A stretch of 64,000 nt of DNA, taken from positions 164,211,718-164,275,717 of the forward strand of contig NC_079134.1 of NCBI RefSeq assembly GCF_945859705.1. The letters are read 5' to 3'. Position numbers and translations under genes: made by a program. Under the pieces are notes generated by a model. That model made no database searches. It saw nothing but the letters and a program-made list of their open reading frames with translations, and was not told the origin of the DNA. The stretch is from Episyrphus balteatus. Its lineage: Eukaryota; Arthropoda; Insecta; Diptera; Syrphidae. Below, piece after piece: positions 33,019 through 44,412 of this stretch. The stretch's first letter is position 1, and every line of letters starts with the position of its first letter.

Positions 33019-34209
33019 ACGGTTTTTGCGATTTTTGAAGCCCTATATCTCAGGAACTACTCATCGTAAGAGGCTGAAATTTTGTGAGGAGTTTTGTTTC
33101 GACCAGCTCAACAAATGTAGCGAGTTTGAAATTTCTAGCATCTTTGGTGTGGAAGTTAGAGGGGGGTCGAAAATGGCCTGAGTTGTTTCCTGTAAATAAG
33201 GGTGTAGTGCCAAAGTTGCTAGAGAACTTGGCTGGGCACTACCGTGCCCCTTGATATCAAATTACGCATTCGTAAAAAAACAATTTTACCTGACATTGCG
33301 ATGATAGAGAATGTGAAAAAACTGGGTCTCGAAAGTCCGTCTGTCTGTCTGTATATACGGATCTACACAGCCTAAACGGATGTACCGATTCACTTCAAAC
33401 TTGGTGTGTAGTGTTTTTTGGAGATCCTACAGAGGTATTTTTGGAATTAATTTTTTTGGAACAAAAATAACGGTAGATACCTGTCATATAAAAATAAATT
33501 TTCTCAAAAACGGCTCCAACGATTTTGTTAAAAATTTTCAAATATTAGTTTTAAGATAAGGTCCATCTTTCAATGAGAACATTTTTTTTTTTTTGAGAAT
33601 CATGGTACCTACCTGCCATTGAAATCTGATTTTCTGCCAAACTAATGATTTCATTTCAACGAATTTTTTTTTAACATAAAAGCATTTATATAATTTTAAT
33701 ATCAATCAGAGATAAAATTTTGAAAAAATAATTTTTGGATGTTAAAAGAAATTTTGAAAATTTTTTTCGAAAAATCAAATTTACGGAAACGGCACAGTCA
33801 ATTGTTTTGAAATTTCGGTCTTAGGTGTTGATTATTAATTTCTACAAAATGGCATACCTACCAATTTTATTAAAAAAAAACAATATATCAGAAAATTATT
33901 TCTAACAATTAGTTAAAAAAAAAACACGGATCTAACGATTTTTGAATTTTGTTTCCAAAATCCATCTTTTTATACTTTATATTTTATATTTAATAACATT
34001 AAGAGTTATTCACTCCTGGTTACTGAAATAACTGATAACTGATAACCGGTTGTTGGTAACAGTTACCGATTAATCGATTTTATCAATACCACCTTATATT
34101 TATTATATGAAACATGTAAACTAAATTTTGAATTTTATTTATGATTTGAAAAATGAACAGACGTACAGTATCAAGAAAAAGCGATTCCATCTACAGAACA
34201 CCTTCAGGT

Positions 34210-34368
34210 TCAATCACGTTGACGTTGACCATATAGTAATGCATCAACAGTTTCACCCACATCATCTAATAGTCCACCGTCACCTCCACCAACACCTTTT
34301 TGGGCATTCACTTGGTACAATGCAAGGACGAAAATAAGTGCAGCGGCGCAGAAATAGAAAGTACGCAT
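34210..34368 (-). CDS. Small secreted protein, 52 aa (MRTFYF subtype)
   Basis: ATGCGTACTTTCTATTTC opens a signal peptide MRTFYFCAAALIF..., with cleavage likely after VNA (residue 22). The mature part is about 30 residues: a Gly/Asp stretch (KGVGGGDGG), then an acidic, amphipathic segment (LLDDVGETVDALL) and a basic end (RQRD). It is close to the copies at 42199 and 50503; the LL..VGETV/VGQTV segment is shared and the ends vary. It lies 340 bp downstream of a Tc1 insertion, which sits beyond its promoter. It was too short for a standard frame cut-off but has an intact promoter and matched paralogs. Function unknown. Confidence 0.75.
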   Translation of the reverse strand: MRTFYFCAAALIFVLALYQVNAQKGVGGGDGGLLDDVGETVDALLYGQRQRD

Positions 34369-34428
34369 TTTGTTTCTTTTATTTTTTTTTTAAGTTCGAG
34401 TGAAATGTACAAGCTTCTAGAATATTTA

Positions 34429-34550
34429 AAACTGATGGTGTTTGCAAAATAACGCTGCTTTTATATCTAAAAAAAAACTGTGTTTGAATTGTGGTTTTAA
34501 TTATCTTTAAATTTTTCAAATTTTTTTGAACAAACACACGTGTACACATG
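34429..34550 (-). promoter_or_regulatory. Promoter of the 52-aa gene
   Basis: Minus strand: a CAAACACACGTGTACACATG block (34531-34550), TATAAAAG (34458-34465) and TCAGTTT (34429-34435), then the leader to the ATG at 34368. Confidence 0.78.
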
Positions 34551-34707
34551 TTCAAATATTAAAAGTTGATTGTTGACAAATACCTACTAAATTTGTGTTT
34601 TGCAGAGTAGGTATTAATATAGGCAGAGTTAGGTATTAGGTAATTGTTGGGTATTGCCAAAATAAAACAAAAAAAAATTTTGTTTTTTTTTTCGAAAATC
34701 GGATGTA

Positions 34708-36370
34708 GTGGCTCACAGCTTATTTGATACAGTGTTTGCTTTAAAATTAAAAAGACTATATCTCTAAAGGTAAACAATATGTGTTCGAAATTTAAATGCA
34801 GGTTTGTAGGCCCAGGTTTAGAGAGCAATATGTTATTTAAGAATTTCAAAATGAACGTCCATATTCTCCCTACTTATAGAAAAAAGCAATTTTGGTCAAA
34901 AAAATACCTCACAGCTTATTTGATACAGCTAACTTAGTGCACCTACGTTCTAAATTTTCACGAATTTGGTTGTTGTTTATTTTTGTTTTCTGTAACTAGG
35001 TTAGTTCGCAATCAATTTTTCATAATTAAAAGTAAAATATCGCAACCAAAAATAACAAACCTAGTCCTTATTTCAAAATGGGTCGTCGCACAACAATTGA
35101 AGTTCGCGAACTGGTAATTCAACACCATAAAAATGGCCAGTCTATTCGACAAATTGCAAAATCTGTTAACTTGAGTGCCTCAACAGTGCAGCATATAGTG
35201 GAGAGGTTTATTCATGAAAACCGTGTTAAGGACAAGGGGAGAAAAGCACCGAACAAGATTTTTAATCAGTCTGATGAAAGGTACATTGTACGAAAAATTA
35301 AGACTAATCCGAAGTTATCGGCCCCGAAAATTGCAATTGATATTCAGCATGAACTAGGGAAGACATGTAGTGCAGAAACCATTCGCCGTGTGCTTCGCGA
35401 GCAAGATTTCAATGGGCGAGTTGCTCGAAAAAAACCTCTAATCAGCAAAAAAAATCAGAGAAGCCGTCTCGCCTTTGCTAAGGAGCATATTCTCAAGGAC
35501 TCAAACTTCTGGGATAGTGTAATTTTTGCAGACGAATCCAAATTCAACATTTTTGGGTCTGACGGGATGTCGTACGTCTGGCGAAAGCCAAATACGGAGC
35601 TAAAAAAAGAGAACCTGAAAGCAACAGTGAAGCATGGTGGAGGAAGTGTGATGGTATGGGCTTGTATGTCTGCAGCAGGGGTGGGGAATTTGGAGTTCAT
35701 TGAAGGGACGATGGACAAAAATATGTACCTCAATATTTTGAAAAAAAATTTGATGCAAAGTGCAGAAAAGCTGGGTATTCGTCAAAATTTCCGCTTCTAT
35801 CAAGACAATGACCCCAAACACAAGTCCGGAATCGTGCAAACCTGGCTCATTTGGAACTGCCCACACTTGATGACACCCCCGGCACAGTCACCAGACATGA
35901 ATGTAATCGAAAATTTGTGGGCTTTATTGGACAACAGTGTACGAAAGCATAAAATCTCTAACAAAAATGAATTAAAAAAGGTTCTTCTAGAAGAATGGCA
36001 GAAAATTACCCCAGACATAACCAAAAAGCTTGTTGACTCCATGCCAAAAAGACTCCAAGCTCTTGAAAAGGCAAAAGGGTACCACACCAAGTACTAAAAT
36101 GTTCACGATTCTTAAAACCCACAACTTTTTTCTAAGAAAAGTGATCTTGTATCAAATAAGCTGTGGGGTGAAATTTATTTCTGTTTTTAGTTTTTTAGTT
36201 GTTGCATTTTTAATTACCAATATTTTTAAATAAATTTTTGTTCATTGTTGAAGTAAATTGTTTTTTCTTTGAAACAAAATTTAAGTTTTATAGATAATCA
36301 TTCTTGTTTACATGCTATGGGAATTTAAATTTTAAATCAAGCACTGTATCAAATAAGCTGTGAGCCACTG
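34708..36370 (+). mobile_element. Tc1-type transposon, 1,663 bp, IR/DR ends
   Basis: The outer repeats are GTGGCTCACAGCTTATTTGA (34708) and its complement ending GAGCCACTG (36370), between TA dinucleotides (34706-34707, 36371-36372). A second pair of repeats (CACAGCTTATTTGATAC) lies about 200 bp inside each end (34909 and 36149), the IR/DR arrangement seen in some Tc1-like elements. The empty site survives at 42690 (gtatgtaggtag). The left end lacks the CA present at the right terminus. Confidence 0.95.
35078..36097 (+). CDS. Tc1-type transposase, 339 aa, apparently intact
   Basis: Cut-and-paste DNA transposase. An N-terminal paired-like DNA-binding region has two helix-turn-helix units (about 1-50, RQIAKSVNLSASTVQHIV; and about 62-110, SAPKIAIDIQ...SAETIRRVLRE) joined by the basic GRK linker at 54-56. 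The catalytic core follows: Asp152 (FADESKFN), Asp243 (YQDNDPKH) and Glu278 (PDMNVIENLW), with 34 residues between the last two, a DD34E signature. GGGSVMVWACMS (187-198) is also typical. Length matches functional Tc1 transposases, with no stops or frameshifts. It is the only complete transposase in the window and may still be active, although the damaged left terminus could impair mobility of this copy. Confidence 0.97.
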   Translation: MGRRTTIEVRELVIQHHKNGQSIRQIAKSVNLSASTVQHIVERFIHENRVKDKGRKAPNKIFNQSDERYIVRKIKTNPKLSAPKIAIDIQHELGKTCSAETIRRVLREQDFNGRVARKKPLISKKNQRSRLAFAKEHILKDSNFWDSVIFADESKFNIFGSDGMSYVWRKPNTELKKENLKATVKHGGGSVMVWACMSAAGVGNLEFIEGTMDKNMYLNILKKNLMQSAEKLGIRQNFRFYQDNDPKHKSGIVQTWLIWNCPHLMTPPAQSPDMNVIENLWALLDNSVRKHKISNKNELKKVLLEEWQKITPDITKKLVDSMPKRLQALEKAKGYHTKY

Positions 36371-36596
36371 TAGGTACTAAAAAGATCTTCAAAGAGAATG
36401 GAGCTTGTCCTATGAAATTTAGCCACTAGCAATAAAACCACCCCACTTTTTCACGCAACCACCCCTTTCCCATAATTTGCTTATAAGCAATTTTGTGTTT
36501 CCCCTGTAATATATCATTTATGCTAAATTTTACCACCACCCTGGATAGTAACGTCAATTTAAATTTTGTTGCTCAAATACCTAGTTTTGGTTGTTT

Positions 36597-39310
36597 GACG
36601 TGATAACGTCTTATAAATCGATGAACCATGGCAGCCACCACAAAAAAGTGACGCCATTTTCTAACGTTACACTCTCGCACTTTCGCAGTGTGAAAGATAA
36701 AATTTGAACTAAAATCTAAACGCGAAATCGTAGAGAATTGATTTTTTTTTTGTTATAGATAGATGAAATTAATTTAAGAATAACTGCATTTAAGAAAAAA
36801 TTCTCAAAAATTTTGAAACTAAGCTATAACGTTTTGTTTGAACGTTGTACACGTGTTGGGGCTATGGACAAAATGATGATTTTGGGTAAAGAAAATTTTT
36901 TTTGACAATTCTAAAGATGCCAAGTAATACAGTCAAATAAGGAGAAAAAAGGGGTAAATCTCGGAATGAATGTTAGTAGACATTTTTTTTGCTCAATATC
37001 TTCCTTTTGCCATTCTATAACATATCTCAAAAGTCTAGAAAAATCTCATGTCCGCTTGTCGCGATTTCAAGGTCAAATCGCGAAATGGAGATTTTCAAAA
37101 ATAGCAAAAATAGGCTATGGTATTATATACACATATGATACATGATTTCAAGGTATTTTTTAATGCTGATTCCAAAAAATCTAAAATCAAGACAATCTGA
37201 CGTCTCTGGAAAAAGTTATACCTGTTTTTCATCTGTCAACTCATATTATTATAACAGTTGCAAACTTACTGCCGAAAAACCCTTTAAAGTTATGGTAGAT
37301 GAACCAAATTTTGCATGAAGATTTTAGAATCCATCATTATTAAAAATGAAAACAATCCATTACAAAAAATATATATACCTACGAAATAATGGTATTTTTT
37401 GATGGAGGGGCAAATTTTAGGATATGCACTAAAGAAGATTCTTGTTCATCTTAGGAATAAGTGCTAATAGGCTAATTTTTTCATTTTAATCTTTGTTTGG
37501 ATATTCTTTAACTACCCTCAAAAATCTAAAAAAAATCTCATGTCCGCAAGTCCTAATTTTCTTGGTTTGAAAATAAGGTGCAGATTTTAAAAAATTGGAA
37601 AACTACACTTCAGATATTTGTGTCAGATCAACATGAATAAGGTGCATTACTTTTCAGGGATGGTCAGGTTGACTTGTTTGTGAGTTTTGTTGGAATTAGT
37701 GTTAAAAAATACCTTTAAACCATGTCGCTTATGTTGGTATACATATAAAAATTTAAACTTTTCTTATTAATTTTTTAAAATCTGCACCTTATTTTCAAAC
37801 CAAGAAAATTAGGACTTGCGGACATGAGATTTTTTTTAGATTTTTGAGGGTAGTTAAAGAATATCCAAACAAAGATTAAAATGAAAAAATTAGCCTATTA
37901 GCACTTATTCCTAAGATGAACAAGAATCTTCTTTAGTGCATATCCTAAAATTTGCCCCTCCATCAAAAAATACCATTATTTCGTAGGTATATATATTTTT
38001 TTTTAATGGATTGTTTTGATTTGTAATAATGATGGATTCTAAAATCTTCATGCAAAATTTGGTTCATCTACCATAACTTTAAAGGGTTTTTCGGCAGTAA
38101 GTTTGCAACTGTTATAATAATATGAGTTGACAGATGAAAAACAGGTATAACTTTTTCCAGAGACGTCAGATTGTCTTGATTTTAGATTTTTTGGAATCAG
38201 CATTAAAAAATACCTTGAAATCATGTATCATATGTGTATATAATACCATAGCCTATTTTTGCTAATTTTGAAAATCTCCATTTCACGATTTGACCTTGAA
38301 ATCGCGACAAGCGGACATTAGATTTTTCTAGACTTTTGAGATATGTTATAGAATGGCAAAAGGAAGATATTGAGCAAAAAAAATGTCTACTAACATTCAT
38401 TCCGAGGTTAAACCCTTATTTGACTGGATTAAAGTGAAAGATGAGAGAAAAAAAAAATTAGGCGTCTGAAACGGATTTTTTTCCAACACTCTGCGTTTCG
38501 AAATATGAATTTTTGAAAAACACCTTGTTTTTTAGGGGTATTTTTGGGTAATTTTTGATTTTTAGCTTTTTTTGTAGGTTTTCGTCTAATACACATACAT
38601 GTGCATTGGAATCGTTTAGTGAGTTTTGACTGAATAACGGAAAAAACAATTTTTTTAAAAACACGTTTTTTGACCGTTTTTAACCGATTTGCTTAATTTT
38701 TTATTTTTATATTTTTTTCTTTAATAGATAGAGGAAAAAAGTATAAAGTAATGATAGACCATGACATTTCAATCATTTTCGTAAACACAATTTTGAGATA
38801 ACGGTAAAATAAAATTTTAGAATTCAACAGGTTATAACTTTTGATCAAGAGCAGATAGAAATTTTATTAAACTTTTATGAGCATCCTGATGTAATTACCT
38901 TTCATTTGGTATATCACACATAACGGGTAGACTAACTGCAAGCTTCACAATGTTAAATCAAGAAGCTTGCGAAAAACCTCAAAACACCAGTGGAGATCTG
39001 TAGTTGATCATGAACAGCCACCAGTGTGGGAAGTACCGTAATCTCAGTCTGGACTTTAAAGAATTCTTACTTCTCTTGTAGGCATCTATGAAATAAGTTT
39101 AATACGTCATATGAAAGGTGAAATAATAAGCTTTCATATGGTGTAAAATGTTTTATAGGTTGTCATTGATAGCTTTTTCTTGTAAATTATGATTGTTTGA
39201 AATAAGTAAACGCTTCAATTGACTCATTTTAAACAAAAGCACACAACCTGTTTTTTGACGACGTTATCACGTAAAATCATCGACCGTAAATCAGCCTTAC
39301 AGACAACAAC
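36597..39310 (+). repeat. Dispersed repeat family R, fullest copy c
   Basis: It starts TTGACGTGATAACGTC and ends GACGACGTTATCACGTAAAATC...acagacaac, so the core ACGTGATAACGTC is present inverted near both ends. It is interrupted by the 1.5-kb foldback element at 36926-38431. Without that insertion it is about 1.2 kb, shorter than copy b because of a deletion after 39165. There is no coding frame; the superfamily is not recognised. Confidence 0.7.
36926..38431. mobile_element. 1.5-kb foldback element with ~665-bp arms
   Basis: The left arm (36926-37596) and right arm (37769-38431) are near-perfect reverse complements around a 172-bp spacer. The termini read AATACAGTCAAATAAGG and the complement CCTTATTTGACTGGATTA. 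AAGT is present on both sides (36922-36925, 38432-38435). The homologous sites at 42985 and about 62010 (complement) lack it, giving a clean empty site. No protein is encoded; a transcript would fold into a very long hairpin. Confidence 0.93.
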
Positions 39311-39652
39311 TTAGCGCATTCAAACTAGGTTTATATTTTGTTGTCAATTAGTTGCGACAACTTTGATTTTGTTGAAACCTTTTATATAGACGAAAACAAC
39401 CTAAACTGAAAGCGCACTAAACCTAATAGTGAAAGAATACCTACCTAAATTAACTTGGCGAAAGGAATCAAATTGCAAAAATAATAGAGCAACAAAATCA
39501 TATTGGTAGCTTTGTAGCACGATATCAAACTCGTTACCTCATATACTCGAACATGCAGTAATTAAACAAAATTTTAAATAAATGATATATTTATGCTTTT
39601 TATTTGCAGAACATTATACAGGAACAAAAATGTTTGAAAGTTCGTCATCTTA

Positions 39653-39769
39653 TTAATCAGGAAAACGCAAATTAACTGGTGCTGGATCGGTAAGATCATC
39701 CCCAGGAATATAAACTGAGAAAATTGCAAGAACAAAAGTTACTACAGCACAGATAATGAAAGTACGCAT
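39653..39769 (-). CDS. Small secreted peptide, 38 aa (MRTFII subtype)
   Basis: The signal peptide is MRTFIICAVVTFVLAIF; the short mature part is SVYIPGDDLTDPAPVNLRFPD or part of it. The usual V-x-A cleavage site is less clear than in the others. The promoter is intact (TATAAAAG 39864-39871, TCAGTTT 39833-39839, motif 39934-39956). Downstream sequence is the family's conserved 3' region. It may be a genuine micro-secreted peptide or a remnant left after deletion of the Gly-rich body. Confidence 0.55.
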   Translation of the reverse strand: MRTFIICAVVTFVLAIFSVYIPGDDLTDPAPVNLRFPD

Positions 39770-39832
39770 TTTGTTTTTCTTTTTTTTTTTTAATTATAAG
39801 TAAAATGTATAAACTTTTAGAAGTTATATTTT

Positions 39833-39956
39833 AAACTGATGAAGTTTGCAAAAAATATCACTCCTTTTATATCTTTAAAAAATGTGGTTGATTTGTAGCT
39901 TGATTTTTTAAGAACAAACAATTAACTTGAATCGAGCAAACACATATGTTTTCGTG
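39833..39956 (-). promoter_or_regulatory. Promoter of the 38-aa gene
   Basis: Minus strand: CAAACACATATG variant (within 39934-39956), TATAAAAG (39864-39871), TCAGTTT (39833-39839). Confidence 0.75.
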
Positions 39957-40189
39957 TTTAACAAAGTTTTAAGAAACAAAAAAGAAAAAAATCTAATATT
40001 TATTTAATTTTATCAACAATTAGAATTTGCGAAAATATTTGCGAATGTGGCAGATGTTTAAATTATATAAGTGAATTACTGCGCAATATAAAAATTTTGT
40101 GTTTGCGGAATATTTTTATTAATTTTTTTTTAAATATGACTAATATAAGATAAGATTGTAAGTATTTTTTTGACTTTCTTTACCGGTGC

Positions 40190-40591
40190 TTCACTTTCCA
40201 AATAAATACTTTTCATGCCTTCAGGATAGATATTTTGTATTTTTTGAGATCCAGAACATTCAAACATATGCCTCAAATTCTGGTTATAAGGATGTTAAAT
40301 CTTTACTAATGCTCGTTCCGTCGCGTCGTCGTCAGCAAATAATAAACCATTCACAATTGGATCCATCACTTTGTATTCAAATAAAAAATCAAGGTCAGTA
40401 ATAAAGAGCAAGGGACTTACGATGATTCCCTGATGTACTTCAACTTTGATTGGAAAATGGTCTTTTTGATTGTACCATTTGAATCGCCGCTCGAAAGTTG
40501 TTTTTCTTCTTTTAAAATACATCTTTTCTTTTTTCCTATCTTCTGAAGTGTTGCTCATATCGACTTTGGAGTGACACTTTTCTGCGATCAC
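40190..40591 (-). pseudogene. RTE-like reverse-transcriptase fragment
   Basis: The minus-strand translation contains KDHFPIKVEVHQGIIVSPLL, then LDFLF, then GLLFADDDA. These correspond to the RT palm motifs V-H-Q-G-x-x-L-S-P-L-L-F and F-A-D-D of RTE/BovB-type LINEs. The piece is isolated, ends abruptly and recurs at 29500, 45340, 54240 and 57140 as part of the duplicated gene units, so it was present before the units multiplied. Confidence 0.7.
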
Positions 40592-40619
40592 TCGTCATCA
40601 AAATAACCAAAACTATATC

Positions 40620-42198
40620 AATACCTTTTTAACCTTGCTTTATCTATTCTGCCTTTAATTTATAGCTCAGAAGTATGAAAAATGTAGTTAGGGCCTTACC
40701 GAGATTATGGGCACCGCTGCACCACGTCTACACCATTTCATTTTGAATGAAAAAAATTCTATTCTCGTACTTATACAAATGTTTAAGTCGTCTTCAAAGT
40801 TATTTTGACTTAAGTAACAAACACGACTTGGTGGTGGAGTGGTTATGTATCATGGTGCTTCGAATTTTCCATACAAAATGAAATGGTGCGGATGTGGTGC
40901 AGTCGTGGTGCGCCGAAATTTTGCTGTGCAGCTGTGGTGCGACGGTCAAGATTTTGTTTTCTTTAAAAATTAAATTTCTATTTTTACTCGGGCCCACAAC
41001 ATCTCCACTCGCTGTCTGTTCTCCATCTCTTCTAATTTACAGCTTGTCTGTGCTCTGACCCAATCACTTCAAAGCATTCCGATTCCAGCAACAGTGCTAC
41101 CATGTATAGCAGCAGCAATTCCTGCAATGGCGGTTGAAAATTGAATCGAAAGCGCTTTAAATTAATTTGAAAAAAATCATAACTAAACTGCCTAAAAGTA
41201 TGCATTGAAAATTATTCAAAGCACATTAACAGTAGAGGCTACAATTAGTGATACCGAAATTCAACCCTATCAATATAAGAAATAATGAGATTCACTTCTT
41301 ACTTCTTATGTAAACTTGAGCTACAACGAAAATAATGAATTATTTTCCTGTTATTTGGGCCGAAAGAAATTAAAGTATTTTATATTGGAACGAGAACTTA
41401 TACGATCACTCTAAAAAAAAAACTAGCTGTTCTGTTCATGTGAGGTTTGCGTGAATTTTATCAAGTTACGCATTCGTTAAAAAAAAATGAGACATCAATT
41501 TTACATGACATTACGATGATAGAGAAATGTGAAAAAACTGGGTCTCGAAAGTCCGTCTGTCAGTCTGTATACGGATCTACAGCCTAAACGGATGTACCGA
41601 TTCACTTCAAACTTGGTGTGTAGCGGTTTTTAGAGATCCTACAGAGAGGCTTTTGGAATTCATTTTTTGGACCAAAAATAACGATACTTGTCATATCATA
41701 TAAAAATTTCGAAAAATTAAATTTTCTCAAAAACGGCTCCAACGATTTTGTTAAAAATATTCAAATATTAGTTTTAAGATAAGGTCCATCTTTCAATGAG
41801 AACATTTTTTTTTGAGAATCATTATTAAAGTTATTTTACACGCACACAAGAATGGTTGAGAGTTGTAAGTCACTAGGCATTGCTCCTTAAAGGGTTGCAT
41901 GTATGGCATGTCGTCCCACAAATATTTATTTTTTTTATATAATATATTTTATATTTAATAACATTAAGAGTAATTCACTCCTGGTTACTGAAATAACTGA
42001 TAACTGATAACCGGTTGTTGGTAACAGTTACCGATTAATCGATTTTATCAATACCACCTTAGACTTATGTATGGAACATGAAAACTAATTTTTAAATTTT
42101 ATTAATGATTTTTATTTGTAGCAAAATATATAGAAACAAAAATGAACAGACGTACAGTATCAAGAAAAAGCGATTCCATCTACAGAACACCTTCAGGT
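40620..42198. repeat. Spacer of the duplicated unit
   Basis: It is homologous to 30955-34200, 49300-50500 and 58120-58830 (landmarks 'tctgacccaatcacttcaaagca', 'ggtctcgaaagtccgtctgtc', 'gataaccggttgttggtaac'). No gene is seen in it. It shows the empty sites of the Helentron-like element (41455) and, beyond the next gene, of the Tc1 element. Confidence 0.6.
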
Positions 42199-42357
42199 TC
42201 AATCACGTTGACGTAAACCATTTAGTAATTCATTAACAGTTTCACCCACATTTTCTAATAGTCCACCGTCACCTCCACCAACACCTTTTTGAGCATTCAC
42301 TTGGCACAATGCAAGGACGAAAATAAGTACAGCGGCGCAGAAATAGAAAGTACGCAT
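42199..42357 (-). CDS. Small secreted protein, 52 aa (MRTFYF subtype)
   Basis: Signal peptide MRTFYFCAAVLIF..., cleavage after VNA expected. The mature part is KGVGGGDGGLLENVGETVNELL plus NGLRQRD in sequence. It has the same length as the 34210 gene, with several substitutions concentrated in the mature part. The promoter is intact (TATAAAAG 42441-42448, TCAGTTT 42412-42418, motif 42511-42530). It carries no TE in its upstream region, unlike the 34210 copy. Function unknown. Confidence 0.75.
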   Translation of the reverse strand: MRTFYFCAAVLIFVLALCQVNAQKGVGGGDGGLLENVGETVNELLNGLRQRD

Positions 42358-42411
42358 TTTGTTTTTTTTTTTTTAATTTCGACTGAAGTGTACAAGCTTC
42401 TAGAATATTTA

Positions 42412-42530
42412 AAACTGATAGTGTTTGCAAAAAAACGCTGCTTTTATACCTAAAAAACTGTGTTTGAATTGTGGTTGTAATTATCTTTCATTTTTTCAAA
42501 TTTTTTTGAACAAACACACGTGTACACATG
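42412..42530 (-). promoter_or_regulatory. Promoter of the 42199-42357 gene
   Basis: Minus strand: CAAACACACGTG-type motif (42511-42530), TATAAAAG (42441-42448), TCAGTTT (42412-42418). Confidence 0.78.
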
Positions 42531-42767
42531 TTCAAATATTAAAATTTTATTGTTGACAAATACCTACTAAATTTGTGTGTTTGCAGAGTAGGTATTTGTA
42601 TAGGCAGAGTAGGCAGAGTTAGATATTAGGTAATTGTTGGGTATTGCCAAAATAAAACAAAAAATATTTTTTTTCGAAAATCGTATGTAGGTAGTAAAAA
42701 GATCTTCAAAGAGAATGGAGCTTGTCCTATGAAATTTAGCCACTATCAATAAAACCACCCCACCCAT

Positions 42768-44412
42768 TTGAGCTAAAATCTAAACGCGAAATCGTAGAGA
42801 ATTGATTTTTTTTTGTTATAGAAAGATGAAATTAATTTAAGAATAAGTGCATTTAAGAAAAAATTCTCAAAAATTTTGAAACTAAGCTATAACGTTTTGT
42901 TTGAACGATGTACACGTGTTGGGGCTATGGACAAAATGATGATTTTGGGTAAATAAATTTTTTTTTGACAATTCTAAAGATGCCTAGTGAAAGATGAGAG
43001 AATATAAATTCGAAATATAAATTTTTGAAAAACACCTCGTTTTTTAGGGGTATTTTTGGGTAATTTTTGATTTTTAGCTTTTTTTTCGGAGAGTTCAAAA
43101 ATCAAACTTATAGGACATGTAGGTTTTCGTCTAATACATACATGTGCATTGGAATCGTTTAGTGAGTTTTGACTGAATAACGGAAGAAACAATTTTTTTT
43201 TTTTAAACACGTTTTTTGACCGTTTTTAACCGATTTGCTTCATTTTTTTATTTTTATATATTTTTCTTTAATAGATAGAGGAAAAAAGTATTAAGTAATG
43301 ATAGACCATGACCACGACTAAATGTGTGCGAAGTTTCAATCATTTTCGTAAACACAATTTTGAGATAACGGTAAAATAAAATTTTAGAATTCAACAGGTT
43401 ATAACTTTTGATCAATAGCAGATAGAAATTTTATTAAACTTTTATGAGCATCCTGATACAATTACCTTTCATTTGAAATATCACACATAACGGTAGACTA
43501 ACTACAAACTTCACAATGTTAAATCAAGAAACTTGCGAAAAACCTCAAAACACCAGTTGAGATCTGTAGTAGTTGATCGATCATGAACAGCCAACAGTGT
43601 GGGAAGTACCGTAATCTCAGTCTGGAAATTCGACATGGTTGACTTTAAAAAAATCTTACTTCTCTTGTAGGCATCTATGAAATAAGTTTAATACGTCATA
43701 TGAAAGGTGAAATAATAAGCCTTCAGATGGTGTAAAATTTTTTATAGGTTGGCATTGAAAAAAATTGATAAAATAGCTTGAGGACATAAAAATAAATGTT
43801 TTTTTTTTTGCTTTTTTTTAATGAAATTTGATCGAGTTCAAAAAATTCTAGCCCTTTTTTGTAGACGTCTCATAGACCTGATCGATACATATATTTTGAG
43901 CTTAGACAGTAAGCTTTCAGATGGTATTTTATAGGTTGTTAGGGAAAAAAATGGAATTAATGACGTAAGAAGATAAAAATTCATATTTTCTTTGCTTTTT
44001 TTCGGCTAGTGAGTCCCAACTTGCTAGTCTTTTATGGTATCACAATGGATCCATAAGGGTCTAAGTGTGTCGGGTACCTACCTAACCTAACCTAACCTTG
44101 CTTTTTTTTTATGAAAATGATTGTTTTCAATAAATTATTTTTATACTTTTTGCGCATTGTAAAAATTTAAAAATAAAAGAAGAAATACTTGGCTTTTAAA
44201 TTGCATAATTTTTTTGTAAGCTTTTAAAATAAAAAAAATTAATATAATGAGAAAATAAAAAAGGTATTTTTTTTAGCTTTTTCTTGTAAATTATGATTGC
44301 TTGAAATAAGTAAACGCTTCAATTGACTCATTTTGAACAAAAGCACACAACCTGTTTTTTGACGACGTTATCACGTAAAATCATCGTCCGTAAACCAGCT
44401 TTACAGACAACC
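42768..44412 (+). repeat. Dispersed repeat family R, copy d
   Basis: It follows copy c block by block without the 1.5-kb foldback and ends at the same 'acgtaaaatcatcgtccgtaaacc...acagacaacc' terminus. A short unrelated insert with CCTAA repeats sits at 44018-44098. Confidence 0.72.
44018..44098 (-). repeat. Short insert with (TTAGG)3-like end
   Basis: On the minus strand GGTTAGGTTAGGTTAGG is followed by a ~60-base segment with 'cacttagacccttatggatcc'. It interrupts repeat copy d relative to copies b and e. It is probably a SINE-like or LINE-tail fragment; three units are far too few to call a telomere. Confidence 0.4.

Larger units (their letters stand above)
31964..33255 (+). mobile_element. 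Helentron/DINE-1-like element, ~1.29 kb
   Basis: It splits a sequence that is continuous at 41450-41475 ('gaattttatcaagttacgc'). Its parts match the DINE-1/HINE layout: subterminal inverted repeats AGCCAAGTTCTC (31995-32006) and GAGAACTTGGCT (33222-33233), a 147-bp minisatellite, a (CAGT)n microsatellite, and a terminal hairpin GGGCAC-TACC-GTGCCC (33234-33249) followed by CTTGAT. The 5' third holds a near-perfect inverted repeat with ~150-bp arms (31964-32114 and 32163-32312). It has no Rep/helicase and is non-autonomous. Confidence 0.75.

Noticed and set aside
38458..38664. Minus-strand frame of 68 residues and similar ones at 42974 and 61918
   Set aside because: They fall in dispersed repeat family R and are not conserved in frame between copies.
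44018..44098. Telomeric TTAGG array
   Set aside because: Only about three units, embedded in a dispersed repeat and surrounded by genes.
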